A stretch of DNA of 39,486 nucleotides from a virus: the IMG/VR virus record IMGVR_UViG_3300046817_000862, positions 1 through 39,486 of that record; one strand, given 5' to 3'. The position numbers were made by a program, and so were the translations under genes. Positions 21,901-30,225 of this stretch are shown here, piece after piece (position 1 is the stretch's first letter; each line of letters opens with the position of its first letter). Under the pieces are notes generated by a model. The model did no database searches. It worked only from the letters and a program-made list of their open reading frames with translations, and had not been told where the DNA came from.

Positions 21901-24297
21901 GATGAGGGGCTGAAGCCAGCCATCCAGTCTGTTGGCACCGACTACCCAGCATTGCGGAACTACGTGACGCTGCGGTCGAACGTCGAGATCGCAGACAACT
22001 TGGCCGCGCGAACCGGTAAAGCCGAAGTCGCCACCGATCGGCTGTTCTCTGGCGGCTTGACCCGCGATGAGTCAGCCAAAGCCCTGCAGGACCTCGAGGC
22101 CCAACTCGGACCCGTTCGCTTCGCGCGCGTGCAGGCCGCGGCCGACCAGGTCACGGCGTTCAATCAGTCGCTACGCCAGCGTCTGGTCGATTCGGGCGTG
22201 TTAGATGCGAATACCGCTGCGCAACTCGAGGCGCAGTATCCCAACTGGGCAAAGACCCGCATTCTCGACTACATGGCCGACCCAGCCGGAGGGCAGGGAG
22301 CCGGGACCAAACTCGGGTTGAACGACCGCGGCCTGCGCGAGTACACGCTCAAAGGCACGACTCGAGCACGCGAGGATCCTGTCGCATCGACCGTGGCCTA
22401 CGCCCACCAGGTCGAGCGCATGGCGATGAAGAACGAGGCGTTCAACGCGTTCCTGACGATCGACCAGGCCGGCGCGAAACCCATGCTTCGTGAGGTTCCG
22501 CAAAGTTATTCACCGACCAAGGACGAGGTCGCGATGATCGGCTTCGTCAATGGTCAGAAGCAGAAGTACGTCACCGACAACAAGGCGCTCGGCGCGGCGA
22601 TCAACGGGGCTGGAGTGCTGTCTACGCCAGAGTGGACTAGCGCCTGGCAGTCCATCTTCCGTTCGTTGGCCACCAGTCGTAACCCGGTGTTTCTGGCTGG
22701 CAACGCGGCGCTCGATATCCCGACGTACGTGCTCCGCTCGAGCGTGCGCGAGGGTGGCCCGCAAGCGATCCCGCGGATCCTCTACGAGTTGGCGCGCGGC
22801 TATGGCGACGCCTTCCAGGGCCTGCTCCAGGGCGAGTATCGAGGTGCTGGGACATCTGCGTATCTGAAGGGCGGCGGCGGCCAGTCGGGCTACTTCACCG
22901 GTGGTGAAGGTCAGACCAAACGCGCCGTCGCCGAGATGCAGCGCAAAAATGTGTTCCAGATCGACGGCGTCGGCGATCTCGGCCGACTGACCAAGGATCT
23001 GCTGACGCTGCATCCGGTGGAAGCGCTCGGCGAGCGTATCGAGCTCGGCCCACGCGTGGCGGCGATGCGCCTGGCCGAGAGACGTGGCGCCAACCCGACG
23101 CAGGCGATCATCGATGGCCGCTCGGTCACCGTCGACTTCAGTCAGGGCGGCACGGTCACCAAGTACCTCAACAACTTCATTCCGTTCTTCAACGTCGGAT
23201 TTCAGGGTCCGGCGCAGATCGCGCGCGCCTTCCGCGAGAACAGGGGCGCGTTTATCGCCACAGTCGGGACGCTCATCGGGACACCCGCCGCCGCGGCCGA
23301 GATCTGGAACCGGAGTGACCCACAGCGTGCGAAAGACTACGCCGACGTACCGCAGTACGTAAAAGACCAGGGCGTAGTCGTCATGCTGCCAGGCGACGCA
23401 CCTGTTGACGCGCAGGGCAATCGCAAGCCGATGTACGCGGTCGTCAAACTACGCGAGTGGGCGCCCTTCGCGGCCGCGGCACGCGAGGCTACCGCGCGGG
23501 TGCTGGGTGACGACACGCGTTCCTGGCAGGATGTCGCGTCGTCGGTCGGGGCTGGTCTGTCGCCGACGCAAGCCACCAGCGCCGCTCAGGCGGGTACCGA
23601 GCCGCTCGCCGGTATTCCGATCCTGCCGGCCGCCGCGCAACTCGAATACAACAAGGATTTCTTCCGCAACCGCACTATCGTCACTCAGCGCGGCGATCAG
23701 AATGCGAGCGCTCTTGCGCAGGCCCTCACACCAGCTTTGCAACAGGTGATGGATAAAGCCGGGGCGAACGTGGAGATCCGACCCTCGGCGATCGACTTCC
23801 TGATTCGCAATCAGGGTGCTGGCGTAGGCGGCGCCGTCCTGGGCGCCAGCGACCTGGTCGCGGGGCGCCCCTCAGATGTAGCCGGACCAACCGGCCTACC
23901 CGTAGTTGGCGGACTCGCCGGTCGTTTTGTTGGCGGTCAGACGGGGGAGGAGCTCCAGCAAGCGCGCGACCAGACGCTGACTACCGCCGGGCGTGACATC
24001 TTGCGTCGCAACGGCATCACCGTGACGCCTGGAGCCGTCTCCAGCAGCGTCAACCAGATCCCACTCAAGCTCGAGGAAGAGACGCGTTATCAGCAGCTCG
24101 CCAATCGGTATATCGACGAGGCCATCCAGCGCACTGCGGCATCCGGCGACTTCGCGAGCAAGACCCAGGTGGGCAAACAGAGCATGATCGACCAGGCGAT
24201 GCAGGGCGCGCGCGCTCGAGCAGGCAACGAGGTGCTGAATACCATTCCTGCGGCCGAAAAGCAGCGCCGGCTCAGGACGAAGTCGACGGCAGCCTAG
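18934..24297 (+). CDS. Giant internal virion protein with M23-like and GH73-like domains plus LPD38
   Basis: This encodes 1,787 residues. A helical, Gln-rich start is followed by a LytM/M23 domain at about 145-262 (GGSDLFAPRGTPVVA, YYYAHGD, THLHIGIG). A glucosaminidase or muramidase-type domain at about 313-437 follows (MLAIAANETGWGQSQN with the likely catalytic Glu, then NNLFSIQGDGS). A long helical and hydrophobic centre leads to about 1240-1430, where NPVFLAGNAALDI and VTVDFSQGGTV with FIPFFNVGFQGP match large polyvalent protein domain 38. This layout is that of podovirus ejection proteins, which leave the capsid with the DNA, drill the wall and line the channel. In the M23 domain the usual first zinc His (H-x-G-x-D) is Lys in KGGSD. 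Confidence 0.88.
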   Translation: MPGTILLDDFRDSIGDQLRRHVDGLTQLGSSAIQTIGNAPQQVAEALPQVPQVDPNRVLQDLQQHVATITQPVQQAEQQVAGAADQSRQNVLQTLQDYAGGLTSVQTPQPPQQAPAPAQSDMNPSVATGPQQNATDAVPQDTTSGRVFPVQGYNGQVDLHWGDVKGGSDLFAPRGTPVVAMEPGKVVESGSNSVGGNSVLVQGDDGLQYYYAHGDATPSVNVGDRVTAGEYLMPVGDTGDAKGRGTHLHIGIGPDIRLGADKYGGTGGDYDAVGLLRGTLAPQDQQQGPAQRAQQAVAGAVQAGQAIVGQGQKAFVDTLQPLAQQVAQRTGIDPNAMLAIAANETGWGQSQNAQQQNNLFSIQGDGSNGSRWASYKSPQESFSAFVNLISSAPRYAQAWADRANPVRFIDDLRNAGYVADEPGFPAQGWVDQVKSIYQHLPVGQPTTADDGGVSAQRQAAVLQVGDQTRPAAKQPLYAGVMQDAHGNPVADGQQNPIQVIGDVVQRGRQAVSQVASDISDAAQGAAARQQAQLPGGPFNRLEPGAEGGPPQYTNFGQAAAMSGPTSPGEAISGAVSGAVSGAQQALAPVVSGAQEAVAGAYRQGRTEAEQAEFNQRQQQDTLAAAEAMRRQSEEQAARPLDVGQQASNAWNLIVGANPPMGISYQDYQNAQDAKNQWIEQNNPLRDVLVAGGLTTGIAQQLTDLPTLLTLGPELGLARAVGPAVGERAAAAVGGRLTPEATRFVATVADRFTSGAIVGGLQNALAEVEKPGATPQSVGTALLVGIGLGGTIDVAAPAIRPTVARIGQTIIDRAAELRPALDRAGPAVGRFLTGEEGGLRLPGKPTAPEPSTATWEAFAGARAAPGEAVTATTPTARVTARVGTAPPSPPERPPAPPAGAAPPPPSGGGSPELDRLNAMYDGKTPAPSASVADRIQAVGDSLTRAFTDRQVDINRAQERYAANLGRPLRADEMAAELQRLASDPAAQVKVDEGLKPAIQSVGTDYPALRNYVTLRSNVEIADNLAARTGKAEVATDRLFSGGLTRDESAKALQDLEAQLGPVRFARVQAAADQVTAFNQSLRQRLVDSGVLDANTAAQLEAQYPNWAKTRILDYMADPAGGQGAGTKLGLNDRGLREYTLKGTTRAREDPVASTVAYAHQVERMAMKNEAFNAFLTIDQAGAKPMLREVPQSYSPTKDEVAMIGFVNGQKQKYVTDNKALGAAINGAGVLSTPEWTSAWQSIFRSLATSRNPVFLAGNAALDIPTYVLRSSVREGGPQAIPRILYELARGYGDAFQGLLQGEYRGAGTSAYLKGGGGQSGYFTGGEGQTKRAVAEMQRKNVFQIDGVGDLGRLTKDLLTLHPVEALGERIELGPRVAAMRLAERRGANPTQAIIDGRSVTVDFSQGGTVTKYLNNFIPFFNVGFQGPAQIARAFRENRGAFIATVGTLIGTPAAAAEIWNRSDPQRAKDYADVPQYVKDQGVVVMLPGDAPVDAQGNRKPMYAVVKLREWAPFAAAAREATARVLGDDTRSWQDVASSVGAGLSPTQATSAAQAGTEPLAGIPILPAAAQLEYNKDFFRNRTIVTQRGDQNASALAQALTPALQQVMDKAGANVEIRPSAIDFLIRNQGAGVGGAVLGASDLVAGRPSDVAGPTGLPVVGGLAGRFVGGQTGEELQQARDQTLTTAGRDILRRNGITVTPGAVSSSVNQIPLKLEEETRYQQLANRYIDEAIQRTAASGDFASKTQVGKQSMIDQAMQGARARAGNEVLNTIPAAEKQRRLRTKSTAA

Positions 24298-24479
24298 AGA
24301 TGCAGTTTCCTTGCCGCCCAGGCCAGCATCGACAGGAGCACCATGACACCGAAAAGGAGCAGCCACGGGCTGTTCAGAACGAAGCCTGGCGAGGGAAACC
24401 AGCCTGCGATGAACGGTGCGACAATGAGCCACACGATGACCAGGCCAGCAGCGACCTTGGCCGTAGAATTGAGATGCAT
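24294..24479 (-). CDS. Small two-span membrane protein, antisense in the late operon
   Basis: This encodes 61 residues from the ATG at 24479; AAAGGA lies about 11 nt upstream. Two hydrophobic helices are clear: VAAGLVIVWLIVAPFIAGWF and PWLLLFGVMVLLSMLAWAA, with a short proline-glycine turn and a basic end. Its stop overlaps the stop of the giant virion gene on the other strand. A single antisense membrane gene of this kind could be a lysogenic-conversion or superinfection-exclusion gene expressed from the prophage, or an antiholin-like factor. This is inferred from orientation only. Confidence 0.6.
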   Translation of the reverse strand: MHLNSTAKVAAGLVIVWLIVAPFIAGWFPSPGFVLNSPWLLLFGVMVLLSMLAWAARKLHL

Positions 24480-24506
24480 CGCGGAGATAGTCCTTTCGTG
24501 ATGCAC

Positions 24507-24537
24507 GGCCCGCCGTTTCGTTCCGAACGAGCGGGCC
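24507..24537. terminator. GC-rich hairpin between head genes, terminator candidate
   Basis: GGCCCGC (24507-24513) pairs with GCGGGCC (24531-24537), and TCGTTC (24518-24523) pairs with GAACGA (24525-24530), leaving a small bulge. TTCGTGTGT follows on the plus strand, so only a weak T-rich tail exists. It may end or attenuate late transcripts, or it may lie in the 5' leader of the antisense membrane gene. Confidence 0.5.
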
Positions 24538-24579
24538 TTCGTGTGTCGGCAACTATAGCCGGGCGGAGGGGGTAAACGC

Positions 24580-26364
24580 ATGGACCCGGATCCAAACGAA
24601 CAAACCCTCCTCAACAAGGTTGGCCGCGGCGGATGGACGGTCATTGGCCGTAAGCCTGAAACCCAGGACGTCAGTAGTCGCGACGCCAACAACAACCCGG
24701 TCACGATCCAGCAGCCGACGGGCAACATCATTTGGACGATCACCGATGGCAAGGGCCGTAACCAGCAGATGACGGTCGCTGGTGGCATCCCGAACGCCAA
24801 CGTCGGCGATGTCGTCAAGCCACCGAGCGACCTGCCGTCTTCAGGCAACGAGACGTCCGACACCAGCAAGTGGACGCCCGTGTACCGCACGCCGGGCGAT
24901 CCTTCGAGTGGCCAGATCGGCCAATGGGACCCGTCCAACAACACGTTCCACCCGGTTGCCGCGGACCCTGGCGCCAAAGCTTCGGGTAAATACGACAACG
25001 TCATCGACCCGAACGACTCGTCGGGCAAACGCATCATCGGCATGGTCGACACGGGCGACAAGACGTGGCATCCGATCGCGACCACCGCGGACGGCAAGCA
25101 GGTCGTCACGACGCCGTCGGCGATCTACTCGTACGACAAGGACTCCAACCAGCTCACCAAACTGACCGATGTCGCCAAGGACTCGCCGTTCCAGGTCGTC
25201 AGCTACCCCGACGGGTCGGTGTACCGCTTCGATCCGAACGAGAAGGACCCCAGCAAGGCCTTCACGGCGATGCCAACGGGCGCTCCGAAGCAGATCAAGG
25301 ACTCGCAGGGCAACACCATGTTGCTCAACGAGGACACGGGCGGCTACGAGTACCCGAAGGGAGTTACGCCCGCGGCGACGGTGTCGTCCAACACCACCGC
25401 GAAGGTGCTGACCTGGTACGGCCCGAACGGCGAGGTGATCGCCCAGCACGACAACCCGGCGTACCAGCCAACGCCGGCGCAGGCACCGCCACCGAACACG
25501 GTCGCGCCGTACATCCAGATCCCGGATCCCGACCACCCGTCGAAGTTGATCTGGGTCGAGAACAAGGGGCGCGTCACGGCGTCGCAGGCGCTGAAGGACC
25601 TGGCGACCCACCTCACGGGCCAGGTGGTCAGTGGCGACATCTCGGTCGACGACGCGAAGGCGCTGATCGATGCGTCCAACTCGAGGATGCAGGTCGAGGC
25701 GCAGCAGGGACAGACGGCTGGCACGGCCGCGGGCGACATCCTGCGCAACACCCAGCAGGGCGCGACCACGGCGGCTGGACTGCTGCAGAACCGCGCGCAG
25801 CTTGCGACGACCACGCTGCAGGGCATCCTGGGGCAGACACTGGGCAACAAGAACGTCACGAGCTACGCGCCCGACACGGCGGCCAACCTGGTGCAAGGAC
25901 TCCAGGGCTGGACGGCCTCGCTGATGGGTGGTCAGGCGACGATGGACTCGGCCGCGCGCATGGTCCAGATGGCCGACCCGAAGTCGAGCCTGGCGGACCC
26001 GTCCACGCAGACCGCCATCGGCACACTGACGCAGATGCTGGACAAGTACCGCCAACTGACCGGCGGCCCGCACCCGATCGAACAGGCAACCCAGTCCGCG
26101 CAGCAGAGCCAGCAGCAGGGAGGCCTCATCGCGCCGGTCACGGCACAGGCACAGGCGACCCAGGCCGTACAACCCGTGCAAGCCGTGCAGGCAGTCGGCG
26201 CCGGCTTCACACCGCCCGGTGGCTCGAGTTACACCTACCCGAGCGTTCCGTGGGCGGGCGCGACGCCGCAGACGCTGCCGACGCAAGCCGCCAATCTGGC
26301 CGGAGCAGGTGTGGGGCAGGGTTTCCGCGCACCGACCATCGTGATCAATGCGGGAGGTGGCTGA
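24580..26364 (+). CDS. Virion protein, Gln/Ala-rich, probable internal or connector protein
   Basis: This encodes 594 residues; the ATG is preceded by GGAGGGGG. The first half is beta-rich with short Asn/Asp/Gly loops (GDPSSGQIGQWDPSNNTF, GKRIIGMVDTGDKTW, VVSYPDGSVYRFDPNEK), like a repeated strand-loop fold. The second half is helical (SQALKDLATHLTGQVVSGD, AAGLLQNRAQLATTTLQGI) and ends in a Gln/Ala/Val-rich low-complexity tract. It lies between the giant ejection-type protein and the scaffold, where internal virion proteins are usual. It overlaps the next ATG (TGATG). No family is recognised. Confidence 0.8.
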   Translation: MDPDPNEQTLLNKVGRGGWTVIGRKPETQDVSSRDANNNPVTIQQPTGNIIWTITDGKGRNQQMTVAGGIPNANVGDVVKPPSDLPSSGNETSDTSKWTPVYRTPGDPSSGQIGQWDPSNNTFHPVAADPGAKASGKYDNVIDPNDSSGKRIIGMVDTGDKTWHPIATTADGKQVVTTPSAIYSYDKDSNQLTKLTDVAKDSPFQVVSYPDGSVYRFDPNEKDPSKAFTAMPTGAPKQIKDSQGNTMLLNEDTGGYEYPKGVTPAATVSSNTTAKVLTWYGPNGEVIAQHDNPAYQPTPAQAPPPNTVAPYIQIPDPDHPSKLIWVENKGRVTASQALKDLATHLTGQVVSGDISVDDAKALIDASNSRMQVEAQQGQTAGTAAGDILRNTQQGATTAAGLLQNRAQLATTTLQGILGQTLGNKNVTSYAPDTAANLVQGLQGWTASLMGGQATMDSAARMVQMADPKSSLADPSTQTAIGTLTQMLDKYRQLTGGPHPIEQATQSAQQSQQQGGLIAPVTAQAQATQAVQPVQAVQAVGAGFTPPGGSSYTYPSVPWAGATPQTLPTQAANLAGAGVGQGFRAPTIVINAGGG

Positions 26365-27404
26365 TGGGGCGCTACGTCGGCAACAAGTGGCACGAGGAGC
26401 TGCCGAGCAGCGGTCCTGCGGACCAGACGCAGGGCAACAACGTACCCGTCCCGTCCAGCGGTGGAGGTGGTGGTGGCGCAGCGGCACCCGCCGTGGCAGC
26501 GGCAGCTCCGCAGCCTTCGGCCAGCAACAAGCCTGTCGGCAAGAATGCCTACGGCGACGACATCTACAACACGCCCAACGGTCAGAAGACAGGTACCCAG
26601 ATCACCCAGGAGCTCGCGGCGGCGGGCTGGGATGGCAAGGGCGACCCGGTCACGGTCTACAACCAGACGAGTGGGGGTTCGGGCAGCACGCCGGGGACGC
26701 CAGGCGCGCCGGCGGCGACTGGCACCGACGCCGACATCCAGAAGCTGCAAGCGGGCATCCAGTCGCTGCTGAACGCGCAGGCAAGTGGCAACAAGGACGC
26801 GGTAGCAGAAGCCATTCGCGAGTTCAACGCGACGTTCGGACTCGACACCCAGAAGTTCCAGGACGACGTGCGCCGTTTCAACCAGAACTTCGAGATCTCG
26901 CAGGCCGGGCTGACGGGAATGTACCAGGGCGCGCCGACGCTGCAAGCGCAGAACCAGGCGTATACCCAGCAGATGGGCGTGATCAACGCCGCGTCTGCGT
27001 TACAGGCCAATCCGTTCCGCCAGGCGCAGGTCATCGGTCAGGCGGGGCGCGTCCTGCAGGGCCTGCCGGCGGCAAGCTTTGCCGCGCCGAATACGGTGGC
27101 TGGCGTGGGTACGGTCGGCGGCAACACGCAGGGCGGCATGGGCTATCTCAGTCAGCTAATTTCAGATATCAAAGATCCGACTGCCAACATGACGACCGCG
27201 CAGTCCTGGCTGGACGCCACGCCGACGCCGAACAAGATCGACTCGACGAGCTTTCTCAGGTCGACGCCAACGACGCAGAACCTGATCCTTCAGTCGATGC
27301 AGGAGAAGTACGGACTTGACCCTCAGGATTCTCTGAAACAAATACAGGCCACGCTGCCTCAATTCTCCGCCCCAAACACAACGGGCGTAATCCGGAGGGG
27401 TTGA
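26364..27404 (+). CDS. Virion-region protein of unknown function
   Basis: This encodes 346 residues from an ATG overlapping the previous TGA. After a glycine/alanine/proline-rich start, a motif GKNAYGDDIYNTPNGQKTG precedes a helical region (DIQKLQAGIQSLLNAQASGN) and a long helix with DTQKFQDDVRRFNQNFEISQ. The C-terminal part is helical with SISQ-like and Gln-rich stretches, ending LPQFSAPNTTGVIRRG. Composition matches its upstream neighbour, so both may be parts of one internal complex. Its stop overlaps the next ATG. No family is recognised. Confidence 0.8.
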   Translation: MGRYVGNKWHEELPSSGPADQTQGNNVPVPSSGGGGGGAAAPAVAAAAPQPSASNKPVGKNAYGDDIYNTPNGQKTGTQITQELAAAGWDGKGDPVTVYNQTSGGSGSTPGTPGAPAATGTDADIQKLQAGIQSLLNAQASGNKDAVAEAIREFNATFGLDTQKFQDDVRRFNQNFEISQAGLTGMYQGAPTLQAQNQAYTQQMGVINAASALQANPFRQAQVIGQAGRVLQGLPAASFAAPNTVAGVGTVGGNTQGGMGYLSQLISDIKDPTANMTTAQSWLDATPTPNKIDSTSFLRSTPTTQNLILQSMQEKYGLDPQDSLKQIQATLPQFSAPNTTGVIRRG

Positions 27405-27538
27405 TGCCGCTGAAGAAGAGCGGCTCGAAGGCCGCGGTCAGTCAGAACATCAAGACCGAGATGAAGGCCGGCCGCCCACAGCGTCAGGCAGTCGCGATCG
27501 CGCTCAGCGTCCAGCGACGCGCGAAGGGAAAGAAGTGA
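27404..27538 (+). CDS. Tiny basic protein, DUF6496-like
   Basis: This encodes 44 residues from an ATG overlapping the previous TGA. The sequence MPLKKSGSKAAVSQNIKTEM then GRPQRQAVAIALSVQRRAK closely follows a family of tiny basic phage proteins with a KK...S.NI..M...GRPQKQAVAIAL signature. They occur beside head genes in many unrelated phages and their function is unknown; binding DNA or a head protein is a guess. The signature makes this a confident gene despite its size. Confidence 0.88.
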   Translation: MPLKKSGSKAAVSQNIKTEMKAGRPQRQAVAIALSVQRRAKGKK

Positions 27539-27543
27539 ATTAA

Positions 27544-28431
27544 ATGCCTGGCGATTGGGACAAGTCCGTCCACCCCGACCTGGTCGACGAGGGGCCAGCC
27601 GAACAGCCTGCTGAGACTCCGCTTGAACGCCCCTCGCGGCGGCGCTCGAGCGAGACGGGCGGAGCGCCAAACACTCCACCCCCGTCCGTGGACGAGGCGA
27701 CGCCGGATAGTCTCCCTCCCGAGACATCCGACGCCGCCGAGTCTGAACCCGAGACGCCCGACTGGTTCGCCGCGGTCCGCGAAGCCAAGGACCCGACCGA
27801 GGCGCTGCGCTCGATTCTGAAGAACGTGCCGTACGACGAACTCGAGAAAGATGACGTTTTCTCGGGACTCATCGGCAACGTTGCCGAGCGTCGGGTCAAA
27901 GCGTGGCAGGCCAAACAGGACCGCGACGCCGCGGACAAAGCCAAGCTCGAGGCGGCGGCCAACAACGACCTGTACACCCTGGGTGAGCTGACTCAGCGCG
28001 AATTGCAGCAGCAGCTCGCGTCGCAGCAGGCCGCCCAGGCCGCGGGCCCCTTCATGGACGGCGTCGTGCTGTTCCAGAAGCAACTCCCGGAGTCCATCCA
28101 GAAGGACATCTCCGGGAAGGCATTCGGTGTTGGCAAGAGCCACGCCGAAGGAGTGGCAGAATACATAGACTACGTCTCAGAGCAGCGGGTCAAGCTCGAG
28201 CTTCAAAAGCGCGAGTCTGCACTTCGCAAGTCTCTGATGTCGGAAGTGAACGGTGACGAGCCTGTCCCCGAGCGCGACTCAGGTACCCCCGGTCGCGTCC
28301 GCGAAGTGACAGACGAGATGATTGCCGCAATGTCACTCGCCGAATACGAGGCGCTGTTCGATGAGAACGGGCGCCCCAAGCCAGGGGTACGCCACCGGTC
28401 GACCCGAGGGATACCCGTTCGTCAACACTAG
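27544..28431 (+). CDS. Scaffolding protein (probable)
   Basis: This encodes 295 residues starting 5 nt after the previous stop. The acidic, proline-rich N-terminus is disordered. Residues about 75-135 hold helices (DWFAAVREAKDPTEALRSIL, NVPYDELEKDD). A long Gln/Ala/Lys coiled coil (KLEAAANNDLYTLGEL, QQQLASQQAAQAAG) and a basic C-terminal helix follow (VKLELQKRESALRKSLM). Acidic, helical, disordered-ended and directly upstream of the capsid gene is the standard profile of a scaffold. No protease domain is seen. Confidence 0.8.
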   Translation: MPGDWDKSVHPDLVDEGPAEQPAETPLERPSRRRSSETGGAPNTPPPSVDEATPDSLPPETSDAAESEPETPDWFAAVREAKDPTEALRSILKNVPYDELEKDDVFSGLIGNVAERRVKAWQAKQDRDAADKAKLEAAANNDLYTLGELTQRELQQQLASQQAAQAAGPFMDGVVLFQKQLPESIQKDISGKAFGVGKSHAEGVAEYIDYVSEQRVKLELQKRESALRKSLMSEVNGDEPVPERDSGTPGRVREVTDEMIAAMSLAEYEALFDENGRPKPGVRHRSTRGIPVRQH

Positions 28432-28441
28432 GGGGTAAACC

Positions 28442-29296
28442 GTGGCAACAGGCGCTACGGAATTCGTCGACAAGACGATCTCTGACGGTATCTTCTCGCC
28501 CGACATCTGGAGCAAGCAGGTGTTGCGCGCGACCGAGTCGAACCTCTTGTTCGCCAAGAGCGTCAACCGCGGTTTCGAAAGCGACGCCAGCGTCGGCAAG
28601 ACGGTCAAGGTCGCCAGCATTGGCAACCTGGCCGCTCGAGCCAAGGCCGAAAACACGGCCATCACCTACGAGACCGTGGCGGAAACTGCCACCACTATCA
28701 CCTTGAACATCTGGTCCTACGCGGCCCTTGGCATCGAGGACATCATCAAGGTGCAGAGCATCGTGGACGTCCAGAACGAGTACCAGCAGAAGCTCGGCTA
28801 TGCGCTGGCGAAAGACATCGACTCGGCGCTGGGGGTCGACGTGGCCGGCTTTACCCAGACCGTGGGCACGCTCGGCACGCCGCTCTCAGACGCCAACGTG
28901 CTGTCCGCGGTCCAGCTCCTGGACAACGCCGACGCGCCGCAGACCGAGCGCTTCTTCTTGATGTCACCGGCTGAGAAGGTCGCCAAGCTGGCACTCGATC
29001 GGTGGAGCAATGCCCTGTACATCGGCAACAGCGGTATGCCGGCCAAGTCGGGCATGCTCGGCGACATGTACGGGCTGAATCTGGGCATCACCACCAACCT
29101 GGTCAAGCCAGCCGGCGGCCAGGCGAACTGTTTCATCTTCCATCGTGAAGCGCTGGCGCTGATCCTCCAGAGAACGCCGAAGAGCCATATTTTTTATGAC
29201 ATCGACGTGTTCACGTGGAAGCTGGCGGTCGAAGAGATCTACGGCCATCAGATGATGCGTCCAACGTTCGGTGTGTGGGCCAAGGGGGCTGCGTAG
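28442..29296 (+). CDS. Major capsid protein
   Basis: This encodes 284 residues from a GTG with GGGGG 6 nt upstream. The N-terminal arm (EFVDKTISDGIFSPDIWSKQ) is followed by VNRGFESDASVGKTVKVASI, a long strand TITLNIWSYAALGIEDIIKV, and the spine-like helix (NEYQQKLGYALAKDIDSAL). An A-domain follows with RFFLMSPAEKVAKLALDRW, GMLGDMYGLNLGITTNLV and ANCFIFHREALALILQR. This matches compact HK97-fold coat proteins. It follows the scaffold and no other protein in the window is a rival. Confidence 0.88.
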   Translation: MATGATEFVDKTISDGIFSPDIWSKQVLRATESNLLFAKSVNRGFESDASVGKTVKVASIGNLAARAKAENTAITYETVAETATTITLNIWSYAALGIEDIIKVQSIVDVQNEYQQKLGYALAKDIDSALGVDVAGFTQTVGTLGTPLSDANVLSAVQLLDNADAPQTERFFLMSPAEKVAKLALDRWSNALYIGNSGMPAKSGMLGDMYGLNLGITTNLVKPAGGQANCFIFHREALALILQRTPKSHIFYDIDVFTWKLAVEEIYGHQMMRPTFGVWAKGAA

Positions 29297-29305
29297 GATT
29301 CGGCG

Positions 29306-29929
29306 ATGGCGACTGACACGTTCATCGACCGCATGGTCGACAAGACGCTTGGGCGGACCGACGTTCCGCTCAGGCGCGGTCAGAACTACAACTATCCAAC
29401 CCGCTGGTACGCGACCCCGAACGGCGACATCGTGCAACTCCAGTCTGATCCGCAGAACAGGGCGCTGTATGCAGACCTGGGGTTCCATCTCCTGGCCGAC
29501 ACTCCGGCGCGCGGCCAGAGCATGTCCGAAGTCGAAGAGTGGGAGCGCATCGAGCGACCGAAACTGATCGTCGAGCAGAAGCGTCGGGCGAACCTGATCA
29601 ACACGATCAGGCGGGCCGACTCGCAGAATCCGATGCTGATGCTGAACCTGGACACGATCGATGAAGATTCGACCGAAGAGCTCGAGCAGATGATCAAGGA
29701 CATCCGCGCCCAGGGACACAACGTGCGTGTGACCGAGAGCGGTGTACGCCAGCGTGGTCGCACCGTGGCGGACGACGAGCCCGCGCTGCTGCAGGGAGTC
29801 GAGCGCTCCGAGACGAACTCGCTCGAGGACCTCCAGCGCAAGCTCAGCGCCGAGGGGGCGCGCGCCACGACCATCCAGGGCACCGGCAAGGATCCGATCG
29901 ATGAGGCCAGACGGAGGAGTGGCAAATGA
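29306..29929 (+). CDS. Head-region protein of unknown function
   Basis: This encodes 207 residues starting 9 nt after the capsid stop. The N-terminal half has RRGQNYNYPTRWYATPNGDI and LQSDPQNRALYADLGFHLL, a loop-and-strand pattern seen in phage proteins after the coat gene. The second half is a charged coiled coil (EVEEWERIERPKLIVEQKRR) and a helix with TEELEQMIKDIRAQ. It may be a decoration, head-completion or vertex protein. It overlaps the next ATG (ATGA). Confidence 0.8.
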   Translation: MATDTFIDRMVDKTLGRTDVPLRRGQNYNYPTRWYATPNGDIVQLQSDPQNRALYADLGFHLLADTPARGQSMSEVEEWERIERPKLIVEQKRRANLINTIRRADSQNPMLMLNLDTIDEDSTEELEQMIKDIRAQGHNVRVTESGVRQRGRTVADDEPALLQGVERSETNSLEDLQRKLSAEGARATTIQGTGKDPIDEARRRSGK

Positions 29930-30222
29930 CTGAGACACCAGCGACAGACTTCATCGCACAGGCGAACCTGATGCACGAGCAGGGTCCGTACGTGACGCCG
30001 CCGTCGACGCTGTACTTCACGTATCTCAAGCCCGATGGCGAAAGCATCGTGGCGCCGGCGACCAGCGCCGAGGTGTACCTGCGCGAGGGCTTCTCCATCA
30101 CGGGCGAGCAGACCATCGAGAATTTCGCGGCGTGGAGCGAGGAGCAGGCGGCAAAGGCTGCCCCGAAGGCTGAAGCGACCAGGGGCGAGCACGCCGAGGC
30201 GCCCAAGGCGAACAAGGCCTGA
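29926..30222 (+). CDS. Small head or connector region protein
   Basis: This encodes 98 residues from an ATG overlapping the previous stop. The centre (YVTPPSTLYFTYLKPDGESI) is beta-rich, followed by VYLREGFSITGEQTIENFAA. The tail is Ala/Glu/Lys-rich and probably flexible. No family is recognised. Its position suggests a minor virion component. Confidence 0.75.
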   Translation: MTETPATDFIAQANLMHEQGPYVTPPSTLYFTYLKPDGESIVAPATSAEVYLREGFSITGEQTIENFAAWSEEQAAKAAPKAEATRGEHAEAPKANKA

Positions 30223-30225
30223 CCC

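Noticed and set aside
24540-24600. Possible leftward promoter (TATAGT with TGCGTT 17 bp upstream) for the antisense membrane gene
   Set aside because: The -35 matches poorly and the -10 could arise by chance; the evidence is not enough to call it.
24841-27319. Long leftward and alternate rightward frames over the two virion genes at 24580-27404
   Set aside because: Their composition is arginine and histidine heavy with no motif, while the accepted frames are joined by TGATG overlap and share composition with each other.
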